From positions 1 through 8,115 of the forward strand of contig JBJHCR010000291.1 of the NCBI GenBank assembly GCA_050486105.1: a stretch of DNA of 8,115 bases, given 5' to 3'. Under the pieces are notes generated by a model. The model did no database searches and was not told the origin of the DNA. It saw only the letters and a program-made list of their open reading frames with translations. This stretch comes from JAEXNA01 sp050486105 (lineage in GTDB: Bacteria; Vulcanimicrobiota; Xenobia; Xenobiales; JADMJV01). Both the position numbers and the translations under genes were made by a program. This document shows positions 1-7,943 of this stretch, piece after piece. Each line of letters begins with the position of its first letter. The first letter of the stretch is position 1.

Positions 1-80
1 TGGGTCTCCTCTTCATTTTGGGGGAGGTTCTGGTTGCTGGTCCAAACGAGAGCGTAATCGTTACGAGTCATCCCGACCTC

Positions 81-131
81 GATCAGGTAGCAAACCAGAT
101 CAGGTGGCAAGCCAGATCAGGTGGCAGTCAA
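81..131 (+). repeat. Three tandem copies of a 17-bp repeat in the 23S leader
   Basis: Copies lie at 81-97, 98-114 and 115-131, with consensus GATCAGGTGGCAAGCCA. The first copy differs by GTAGCAAACCA and the third decays at its end. The part CAAACCA (91-97) or CAAGCCA (108-114) can base-pair with TGGTTTG in the neighbouring 19-bp repeats, the second using one G-U pair. Confidence 0.85.
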
Positions 132-133
132 GT

Positions 134-149
134 CAAGTGGAAACACTTG
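134..149 (+). other. GNRA-loop hairpin between the two repeat arrays
   Basis: A perfect 6-bp stem, CAAGTG (134-139) with CACTTG (144-149), closes a GAAA tetraloop and can be extended by G-U pairs. Its 3' arm overlaps the first 19-bp repeat, so it competes with the repeat-to-repeat pairing proposed there. Confidence 0.5.
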
Positions 150-181
150 GTTTGGCAAAAGGCACTTGGTTTGGCGAAAGG
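144..181 (+). repeat. Two tandem copies of a 19-bp repeat in the 23S leader
   Basis: Copies at 144-162 and 163-181 read CACTTGGTTTGGCAAAAGG and CACTTGGTTTGGCGAAAGG, with a single difference. Both carry TGGTTTG (148-154 and 167-173), which is complementary to the 17-bp repeats at 81-131. Confidence 0.85.
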
Positions 182-275
182 CTGCTAGGGTCGGGATGGC
201 GAGAGTTGCTGGGTCACTGCGTGGGCTCGCGAAAGCGAATCTGCGAATTCGTCTCGGTGTTGCAGCCTCGCTGTG

Positions 276-299
276 GTGTCGAGAGTTTTGGATTATGGT
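276..299 (+). other. 5' arm of the 23S precursor processing stem
   Basis: This arm pairs with 3228-3250 just downstream of the 23S gene. From the mature ends outward, pairing is interrupted by only a few mismatches and one unpaired base (C280). Such a long stem bringing together the two ends of pre-23S RNA is the usual RNase III substrate; the cleavage sites themselves cannot be read from sequence. Confidence 0.75.
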
Positions 300-3227
<2,928 letters not shown>

Positions 3228-3229
<2 letters not shown>

Positions 3230-3250
3230 CATTATCCAACACTCTCACAC
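3228..3250 (+). other. 3' arm of the 23S precursor processing stem
   Basis: This is the complement of 276-299. Together the two arms extend the terminal helix of mature 23S RNA outward for roughly twenty more base pairs, with few mismatches. Confidence 0.75.
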
Positions 3251-3410
3251 GATACGCTCTAATCGCAACCGGCCGCCGGAAATCAAACTCCGGCGGGCCA
3301 TCTACCCCGCACACTCAAATTGTTCCCGCGCAAGCGGGAAACCGATGGTGGTCTCCCCCCAAGGAGCCCGCCTGAAGTGGGCCTGAGCCTACCGGCAGGG
3401 CCCCCTTTTT
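3230..3410 (+). other. 23S-5S spacer with several hairpins
   Basis: About 180 nt separate 23S from 5S, with no tRNA and no credible coding sequence. Beyond the processing-stem arm it holds three hairpin regions: GGCCGCCGGA (3271-3280) with TCCGGCGGGCC (3289-3299, one bulge), a perfect 7-bp GCAA-loop hairpin at 3323-3340, and two overlapping hairpins at 3366-3403 followed by a T-run that touches the 5' end of 5S. Confidence 0.8.
3323..3340 (+). other. GNRA tetraloop hairpin in the 23S-5S spacer
   Basis: TTCCCGC (3323-3329) and GCGGGAA (3334-3340) form a perfect 7-bp stem closed by a GCAA tetraloop. No T-run follows, so it is not a terminator. It may serve in rRNA precursor folding or as a processing site; the role is unknown. 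Confidence 0.6.
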
Positions 3411-3411
3411 T
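3379..3411 (+). other. Terminator-like hairpin and T-run abutting 5S
   Basis: GGGCCTG (3379-3385) can pair with 3396-3403 with one bulged G, followed by CC and six Ts (3406-3411). The last T is also the first base of the 5S helix. A second hairpin, GCCCGC (3366-3371) with GTGGGC (3377-3382), shares 3379-3382, so the two cannot form together. A working terminator here would cut off 5S. It may be neutralised by antitermination or by the competing hairpin, or it may be only a precursor-processing structure. Confidence 0.4.
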
Positions 3412-3519
3412 CCCGGTGACTATATCGGAAAGGAAACACCCGTTCCCATCCCGAACACGGCAGTTAAGCTTTTCGAGCCGATGATAGTGCCACAAGCGTG
3501 AAAGTAGGTATCGCCGGGA
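3411..3519 (+). rRNA. rrf: 5S ribosomal RNA (complete)
   Basis: This is the small RNA of the large subunit. Helix I is formed by TCCCGGTGA at the 5' end and TCGCCGGGA at the 3' end, with one G-U pair. The conserved CCCGTTCCCATCCCGAACACGG core lies at 3438-3459 and the GAAAGTAGGTA loop-E/helix IV side at 3500-3510. The length of 109 nt is shorter than the usual 115-120. From memory, planctomycete 5S RNAs are unusually short (about 109-111 nt) and lack an inserted base found in other bacteria, which fits. It is co-oriented with 23S, about 180 nt downstream, and is followed closely by a strong terminator. Confidence 0.96.
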
Positions 3520-3529
3520 TTCATTCACC

Positions 3530-3568
3530 AAACAGGGGAGCGAGACATCCGTCTCGCTCCCCTGTTTT
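3530..3568 (+). terminator. Intrinsic terminator of the rRNA unit
   Basis: A perfect stem of 16-17 bp, AACAGGGGAGCGAGAC (3531-3546) with its exact complement at 3551-3566, closes a 4-nt ATCC loop. The A3530-T3567 pair extends it. The 3' arm runs into TTTT then CGTT. It starts 10 nt after 5S and is the strongest hairpin in the window, as expected at the end of an rRNA transcript. Confidence 0.93.
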
Positions 3569-3629
3569 CGTTGCGTCACCATCGGGCTCACGGGCGAGCC
3601 AACGCCCCTGCCTCCCCCGCAAAACCCGG

Positions 3630-3657
3630 TTGCGGCAGGTGCTAGGCCCACTACAAT
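3630..3657 (+). promoter_or_regulatory. Candidate sigma-70-type promoter for aroE
   Basis: A TTGCGG box (3630-3635) lies 16 bp before TACAAT (3652-3657), which matches five of six bases of the -10 consensus. It sits between the rRNA terminator and aroE, where a new promoter is needed, and predicts a leader of roughly 40 nt before the GTG start. The -35 match is only moderate. Confidence 0.5.
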
Positions 3658-3690
3658 GGCGCGTTCGAGCGATTCCACTCCTTCTCCCTC

Positions 3691-3694
3691 GGAG
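3691..3694 (+). promoter_or_regulatory. Ribosome binding site that decides the aroE start
   Basis: GGAG lies 10 nt upstream of the GTG at 3705. The ATG at 3698 is out of frame, and no comparable site precedes the next in-frame ATG at 3741, so the GTG is the preferred start. Confidence 0.55.
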
Positions 3695-3704
3695 ATCATG
3701 CACG

Positions 3705-4553
3705 GTGCCCGATTCAGCGCTGCAAGAGATTGTCTGTTGCATGGGACAGCCGGTGGCCGGCAACCCCACTCAGTTCATGATGGAAAAAGCCTTCGCCGTC
3801 GCGGGACTTGACTGGCGATATCTCACCCTCGAGATTCCACCCGACCAACTTCCCGATGCCATCCGTGGCATGCGAGCCATGCGGTTTCGTGGAGGTAACT
3901 TTACCATCCCGCACAAAGTGGCCGTCATCCCGCTGCTTGACGAACTGAGCGAAGCCGCCGAACTGATGGGGGCCGTGAATTGTGTTCACCGCGTCGATAA
4001 CCGATTGATCGGCGAAAATACCGACGGCAAGGGGTTCGTCCAGTCGCTGCGAACGTTGACCGACCCCAAGGGAAAACGGGTCGTGGTCCTGGGGGCCGGA
4101 GGGGCGGCCCGAGCGATCGCCGTGGAACTGGGACTGGCCGGCGTCTCCGAAATGGTCATCGTCAATCGGTCGGCCGAACGAGGCCAAGACCTGACCGATC
4201 TGCTAAAGAATCGAGTCCAGGTGAACGCTCGATTCGAACTCTGGGAAGGAGACTTCCAGGTCCCCGAGGGAACGGACATCGTCATACAAGCCACCTCCAT
4301 CGGCTTGGGCGACCTGGAGGCTCGAGTTCCACTCGACATCCAAACCCTCACACCCGAGATGGTTGTGGCCGATGTCGTTTTCAACCCACCCCTGACTCGA
4401 CTTCTCCGCGATGCCGACCAACAAGGATGCCGCATCCTGGATGGCCTCGGAATGCTGGTCAACCAGGGTGTGATCGGCTTCCGCATCTGGACCGGAATCG
4501 ACCCCGATCCCCAGGTCATGCGCGAAGCCTTGGAAGAGTACCTCGAGATCTAG
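3705..4553 (+). CDS. aroE: Shikimate dehydrogenase (NADP-dependent type)
   Basis: The enzyme reduces 3-dehydroshikimate to shikimate with NADPH, a step of the shikimate pathway in the cytoplasm. With the GTG start the protein has 282 residues, close to E. coli AroE (272). The N-terminal substrate domain has NFTIPHK with Lys71 and ENTDG with Asp107, matching the catalytic Lys/Asp pair, plus Asn65 and Asn92. The dinucleotide fold has GAGGA at 130-134 and an NRSAER stretch (154-159), the basic pattern expected for NADP. DGLGMLVNQ (246-254) matches the C-terminal signature, including the substrate-binding Gln. An oddity is that the usual SxS substrate motif (Ser14/Ser16 in E. coli) reads Asn20-Pro-Thr22. 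A longer in-frame start at 3498 would read back through the terminator and into 5S, so it is rejected; ATG at 3741 would remove the first beta strand. It is monocistronic here and converges on ctaF. A quinate/shikimate dehydrogenase variant is the main alternative. Confidence 0.93.
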   Translation: MPDSALQEIVCCMGQPVAGNPTQFMMEKAFAVAGLDWRYLTLEIPPDQLPDAIRGMRAMRFRGGNFTIPHKVAVIPLLDELSEAAELMGAVNCVHRVDNRLIGENTDGKGFVQSLRTLTDPKGKRVVVLGAGGAARAIAVELGLAGVSEMVIVNRSAERGQDLTDLLKNRVQVNARFELWEGDFQVPEGTDIVIQATSIGLGDLEARVPLDIQTLTPEMVVADVVFNPPLTRLLRDADQQGCRILDGLGMLVNQGVIGFRIWTGIDPDPQVMREALEEYLEI

Positions 4554-4590
4554 GGGCTTTGTCACCGCTGGGGTTGAGTGTCATGAATGG
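4554..4590. other. Short convergent intergenic gap
   Basis: Only 37 bp lie between the stop codons of aroE and ctaF, which face each other. I see no strong hairpin with a T-run for either direction, so the transcripts may overlap at their 3' ends or end by Rho. Confidence 0.6.
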
Positions 4591-5034
4591 CTAGGGAACG
4601 TTGGTGCCTGCCGCGGGCAACGGCAAGACATCCGGGAAGTACTCGTTGGCGTCCATCAGCGTGAAGCCCAGGAACAAGGCCACGAAGACCAACGAGAAGA
4701 CGAAGATCGCTCCGTTCAGGGGAGCGTCATAGCGGAGGTGCATGAAGTACAGGGCCACCAGTCCCGCCTTGACCGTCGCGATCCCGAGCGATATCCAGAT
4801 TTCCCAAGCTCCCAGGGGAACCATCGCCAGGCCCACGGTTAATGCCGTCAGCAAGAGCAAAAGCCCGAAGACGGTCAGCAGCATTTGTGGCGACATCACA
4901 TGGGATAAGTGGGCAGTGTGCGCCCCGGCAGTGTGCGCCCCGGCAGTGTGAGCTTTGTGGTGACTATCGGTGTGACTTTTTCCGTGACTCGTCTCTTGCA
5001 TCTTGTGACCCGATGGGCTGGAGGGGGCTGACAT
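4591..5034 (-). CDS. ctaF: Cytochrome c oxidase subunit IV (prokaryotic COX4 type)
   Basis: This is a small accessory membrane subunit of the caa3-type oxidase, 147 residues long. Three membrane helices are evident at about 51-72, 77-99 and 108-127. The second ends in the family-typical KAGLVALYFMHL (89-100), in which Phe-Met-His-Leu is the recognisable signature. The 50-residue N-terminus before the first helix is soluble, has ten His between 10 and 45, and contains an AHTAG repeat that reflects a 15-bp tandem DNA repeat. This makes it longer than many family members (about 90-110 residues). It is the last gene of the cta operon, 33 bp after ctaE. The ATG at 5034 has only a weak AGG about 13 nt upstream. 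Met12 is a possible alternative start and would keep most of the His-rich part. Confidence 0.9.
   Translation of the reverse strand: MSAPSSPSGHKMQETSHGKSHTDSHHKAHTAGAHTAGAHTAHLSHVMSPQMLLTVFGLLLLLTALTVGLAMVPLGAWEIWISLGIATVKAGLVALYFMHLRYDAPLNGAIFVFSLVFVALFLGFTLMDANEYFPDVLPLPAAGTNVP
4912..4950 (-). repeat. 15-bp tandem repeat inside ctaF
   Basis: On the plus strand, GGCAGTGTGCGCCCC occurs at 4912-4926 and 4927-4941, with a third partial copy at 4942-4950. The length is a multiple of three, so each copy adds five residues (AHTAG) in frame to the His-rich N-terminus of subunit IV. The copies are identical, which suggests recent expansion. Confidence 0.9.
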
Positions 5035-5067
5035 GGCTGCGTGAAGACCTGTTGAGTGGCCTCGCGG

Positions 5068-6198
5068 CTAGTGGATCAGGTACAGGAGGGGGAAGAGGTA
5101 GATCCAGACGAGGTCGACCAAGTGCCAGTAAAGCCCGACATAGTCGACCGGACCGAAGTAGTTGGGCCCGTACATTCCTCCCGCGGAATTGATCAACAGC
5201 CAGGCAATCACTCCCATTCCCGCCAGGATGTGAATGGCGTGCAGGCCGGTCATCACATAGTAGATACTAAAGAAGATTCCCACTCCGGCCGGCTCCACCG
5301 GTAACTCGACCGGTTCAGCGATTCCCGTTCCCAGACCGGCCGCCAGCGGATGTTCCAGCATTTCTCCCGTCACTCCGGGAGACTCGATGCTTGCCGCTTC
5401 GTGACCTTCGCCATGCGGGTCGGCACCGCCGGAAACCCACTGGCTGACGAGTGGGGGCAAGGCTTGTCCCACCCCAACTCCCACGAAGTAGCTGAGGGAA
5501 CTGAGCACCAGGCAGACGCCCACCACGCCCCAGACGCGACGCCCCGTTCCAAATCCCCAGGCCGTCAGGCCCAACGTCCCGAACAGGGCCAGCGCGGCGG
5601 GGATGCTGAGCGTCCGGAGGGAGGCGGAGTCGTGGTGGCCGTGGTCTCCATGGTGGTCATGGCCGCCAGGATGGTCACTCTCCCCGTGATGCTCACCGGC
5701 TTCATGGTGCTGGTGAGCGGTGGTTCGGAACTCGCGCGCCCAGAGGATCCCGTCGTCCCACTTATGGCTGTATTCGACCGCCTTCACGCCGAGAAAGAAA
5801 CTCGCGCAGGCCAGAGTGGTTGCCAGCAGTCCGACGAGCGCTCGCCGTTGTCCAAGTTGGGCAGCTCGTACGGCCCAAGCCATGGTCAAGCTGCTGAAGA
5901 TCAGCACGACGGTATTGAGCGCGCCGAGCGACTTGTCGAGGTACTGGTGAGCGTAGACGAAGATTTCCGGATGCAGGCTTCGGTACACGGCATAGGCCAC
6001 GAAGAGCCCGCTGAAGAACAGGATCTCCGTGATCAGGAAAAGCCAGATTCCCAGCTTGCCGGCGGCAAACTGCTGCTCCATGTCGTCGAAGTGATGAGCC
6101 AGATGGGGCGAGTGGTGTCCCGAGTGGCTCCCGTGAGATTCGCTCCCCAGTTCACCGGAGGCGATTTGTTCGTGTTCGTTGGCAACGGCGCTAGTCAT
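5068..6198 (-). CDS. ctaE: Cytochrome c oxidase subunit III, enlarged
   Basis: This is the non-metal core subunit of the oxidase, 376 residues, against roughly 200 for five-helix bacterial forms. The conserved parts are helices at about 49-72 (GIWLFLITEILFF with Glu58), 94-111 and 120-141 (ending KAVEY), then 306-336 (YYVMTGLHAIHILAG) and 353-375 (YWHLVDLVWIYLFPLLYL). Between the third and fourth of these is an insertion of about 160 residues. It contains a loop with 12 His in residues 162-189, two further predicted helices (about 198-217 and 222-247) joined by TGRR, and an acidic linker. The N-terminus is also His-rich (22-36). The ATG at 6198 is chosen because GAGG lies 6 nt upstream. A GTG at 6210, overlapping the ctaD stop, would add four residues. 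It lies 8 bp after ctaD and 33 bp before ctaF. Confidence 0.95.
   Translation of the reverse strand: MTSAVANEHEQIASGELGSESHGSHSGHHSPHLAHHFDDMEQQFAAGKLGIWLFLITEILFFSGLFVAYAVYRSLHPEIFVYAHQYLDKSLGALNTVVLIFSSLTMAWAVRAAQLGQRRALVGLLATTLACASFFLGVKAVEYSHKWDDGILWAREFRTTAHQHHEAGEHHGESDHPGGHDHHGDHGHHDSASLRTLSIPAALALFGTLGLTAWGFGTGRRVWGVVGVCLVLSSLSYFVGVGVGQALPPLVSQWVSGGADPHGEGHEAASIESPGVTGEMLEHPLAAGLGTGIAEPVELPVEPAGVGIFFSIYYVMTGLHAIHILAGMGVIAWLLINSAGGMYGPNYFGPVDYVGLYWHLVDLVWIYLFPLLYLIH
5632..5715 (-). other. His-rich segment of subunit III
   Basis: These codons encode residues 162-189 of CtaE, with 12 His among 28 residues plus many Asp, Glu and Gly, in HH, HxH and HDHH spacings typical of metal-binding low-complexity loops. 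The family topology puts this loop on the outer face of the membrane. Metal binding is inferred, not shown. Confidence 0.7.
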
Positions 6199-6204
6199 GA
6201 AGGA

Positions 6205-6208
6205 CCTC
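6205..6208 (-). promoter_or_regulatory. Ribosome binding site of ctaE overlapping the ctaD stop
   Basis: On the minus strand, GTGAGG then TCCTTC precedes ATG at 6198. GAGG (6208-6205) overlaps the ctaD stop codon (6209-6207), so ribosomes ending ctaD sit on the ctaE initiation site. This supports translational coupling and the ATG over the upstream GTG. Confidence 0.6.
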
Positions 6209-7925
6209 ACACGGCCGCGGGTTCTTCCCGAGGCAGATCGATTTCCGTGGGGACGGTGTCTTGAAAGTCATAACCTTCACCCGCTGGATTAGGAACGACC
6301 AGATGATAGTCGTACGGATCCGTGACGGGGGGAGGAACATCGAAGTTGTGATGGGGAGGGGGGGACGAGCAGCGCCATTCCATCGTGGCGGCACCCCAGG
6401 GATTCGCGGGTGCTCGGCGACCCCGAACGAGCGACAGGACCAGCACCGCGGCGGCCACCAGCAGGCCCAAGCCCAAGAGGAGAGAGCCGAGCGTTGACAT
6501 CTGATGCAGCCAGGTGAACTCGGGCTCGTACCTCGCATACCGACGCGGCATTCCGCGGGTTCCCAAAATGAACTGCGGGAAGAACGTGAGGTTGAAGCCG
6601 ACGAAGATGATCGCGCATCCGACCTTCGCCCAGAACTCGCTGTACATCCGGCCGAACATCTTCGGCCACCAGTAGTGCAGTCCGCCGAGAAAGGCGATCA
6701 GCGTTCCACCCATCATGACGTAGTGGAAGTGGGCCACGACGAAGTAGGTATCGTGCAGGTGCACATCCGTCGCCAAGGCGCCCAGAAACAGCCCGGTCAA
6801 TCCTCCGATTCCAAAGAGAAGGATGAAGGAAAGGGCATAGCACATGGGGGAGGCGAGCCAGATCGAACCGCGGTACATCGTGGCCAGCCAATTGAAGACC
6901 TTGATTCCGGACGGAATCGAGACGCTGAAGGTCAGGGCACTGAAGATGACCGCCGCCAGTCGCGACTGGCCACTGGTGAACATGTGGTGGCCCCAGACGA
7001 GGAAGCCGAGTAGGGCGATGGCGATACTGCTGTAGGCGATGAACCGGTAACCGAAGATATGCTTGCGGCTGAAGACCGCGATCAATTCGCTGATCACTCC
7101 CATGGCGGGAAGGATCATGATGTACACGGCGGGATGGGAGTAGAACCAGAAAAAATGCTGATACAGCACGGGGTCGCCTCCCAAGGCGGGATCAAAAATG
7201 CCGATCCCCAGCAACTTTTCGGCAGTCAGTAGGACCACGGTGATGCCAAGTACCGGAGTGGCCAGTACCTGAATGATCGAGGTGGCATAGAGGGCCCAGA
7301 GGAACAGGGGAAGTCGGAACCAAGTCATCCCCGAGGGTCGCATGGTGTTGATCGTGACGATGAAGTTCAGTCCGGTGAAGATCGAACTGAAACCGAGGAT
7401 GAATACACCGATCGTCGCCGCGATGACAGTCGAACTGGTGGTCGTGCTGTAAGGCGTGTAGAAGGTCCAGCCTGTATCGAGGCCTCCGAGAACCAAGGCC
7501 AGCAGGAAGAAAATCGCTCCAGCCACCCAGAGATAAAAACTGGCCAGATTCATCCGAGGGAAGGCGACGTCCTTGGCTCCCAGCATCACCGGCAGGAGGA
7601 AATTGCCGAGCGAGGCGGGGATGCTGGGAATGATGAACAGGAACGTCATGATCGCCCCGTGCAGCGTGAACAGTTCGTTGTACTTGTCCTCGCTGAGAAA
7701 AACCTTCTCGGGGAAGAAGAGTTCCAGGCGGATCAGCAGCGCGATGACTCCACCCAAGAGGTAGGAGGCGAGAATGCCCACCAGGTACATTACGCCGATT
7801 CGCTTGTGGTCGAGGGTGACCAGCCAGGACATCACCCCTCGACCGTGTGTCAAGTAATTGTCTCCGCTGCCGTGGGGATCCTCGGCGAGAGCCGAAGGAG
7901 CATTGACAGGAGGATTACGAATCAT
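6207..7925 (-). CDS. ctaD: Cytochrome c oxidase subunit I (A2-type haem-copper oxidase)
   Basis: This is the catalytic subunit. It reduces O2 to water at a haem-copper centre and pumps protons. The protein has 572 residues with about 12 membrane helices and no subunit III fusion. Ligands visible are His89 and His401 for the low-spin haem, His399 for the high-spin haem, and His264, His313 and His314 for CuB. Tyr268 (HPxVY) is the expected cross-linked tyrosine. The K-channel Lys is Lys342 (SGIKVFNW) and the D-channel entry is Asp119 (AKDVAFPRMN). The glutamate normally found in HPEVY is Ala266, and Tyr262-Ser263 precede His264, the YS pattern of A2-type enzymes. The C-terminal tail holds the common NPWGAATMEW and SPPPHHNFD blocks. 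The ATG at 7925 has AGG 6 nt upstream. It lies 18 bp after ctaC and is followed at once by ctaE. Confidence 0.98.
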   Translation of the reverse strand: MIRNPPVNAPSALAEDPHGSGDNYLTHGRGVMSWLVTLDHKRIGVMYLVGILASYLLGGVIALLIRLELFFPEKVFLSEDKYNELFTLHGAIMTFLFIIPSIPASLGNFLLPVMLGAKDVAFPRMNLASFYLWVAGAIFFLLALVLGGLDTGWTFYTPYSTTTSSTVIAATIGVFILGFSSIFTGLNFIVTINTMRPSGMTWFRLPLFLWALYATSIIQVLATPVLGITVVLLTAEKLLGIGIFDPALGGDPVLYQHFFWFYSHPAVYIMILPAMGVISELIAVFSRKHIFGYRFIAYSSIAIALLGFLVWGHHMFTSGQSRLAAVIFSALTFSVSIPSGIKVFNWLATMYRGSIWLASPMCYALSFILLFGIGGLTGLFLGALATDVHLHDTYFVVAHFHYVMMGGTLIAFLGGLHYWWPKMFGRMYSEFWAKVGCAIIFVGFNLTFFPQFILGTRGMPRRYARYEPEFTWLHQMSTLGSLLLGLGLLVAAAVLVLSLVRGRRAPANPWGAATMEWRCSSPPPHHNFDVPPPVTDPYDYHLVVPNPAGEGYDFQDTVPTEIDLPREEPAAV

Positions 7926-7943
7926 GGAGCACCTGTGTGGGAA

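Larger units (their letters stand above)
1..299 (+). other. 23S leader / spacer region, no tRNA gene
   Basis: This stretch before the 23S gene holds no convincing protein gene and no tRNA: neither an Ile nor an Ala tRNA with its usual D-arm and T-arm signatures can be found. It is rich in short repeats and inverted repeats. There is a small hairpin at 53-65 (CGTAA/TTACG), a long-range stem 67-79 with 188-200, tandem repeats at 81-131 and 144-181, a GAAA-loop hairpin at 134-149, a short TCGC-GAAA-GCGA hairpin near 225-236, and the 5' arm of the 23S processing stem at 276-299. It is either a 16S-23S spacer without tRNAs or the leader of an unlinked 23S-5S unit. I see no convincing promoter in it, which does not settle the choice. 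Confidence 0.7.

Noticed and set aside
1..19. Possible 16S rRNA 3' end (TGGGTCTCCTCTTC resembles TGGATCACCTCC)
   Set aside because: The match is short and breaks the invariant anti-Shine-Dalgarno CCTCC, so it is more likely chance.
81..181. CRISPR-like repeats
   Set aside because: The repeats are directly adjacent with no unique spacers, only 17 and 19 bp long and few in number; they are tandem repeats in an rRNA leader.
3283..3699. Minus-strand open frame of 138 codons
   Set aside because: It runs through the antisense of 5S and its terminator, with no ribosome binding site or family resemblance seen.
3498..3704. Upstream extension of aroE to an ATG at 3498
   Set aside because: It would start within 5S rRNA and cross the strong terminator at 3530-3568; the added residues do not resemble any AroE N-terminus.
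5350..6264. Long plus-strand open frame of 304 codons
   Set aside because: It lies antisense to ctaE and the end of ctaD, which have clear family motifs. Its predicted product is charged low-complexity sequence with no recognisable domain; it is a shadow of GC-rich codon use.
6289..6891. Minus-strand open frame of 200 codons
   Set aside because: It is on the same strand as ctaD but in another frame and wholly inside it; the product is Arg/Pro-rich and matches nothing I recognise.
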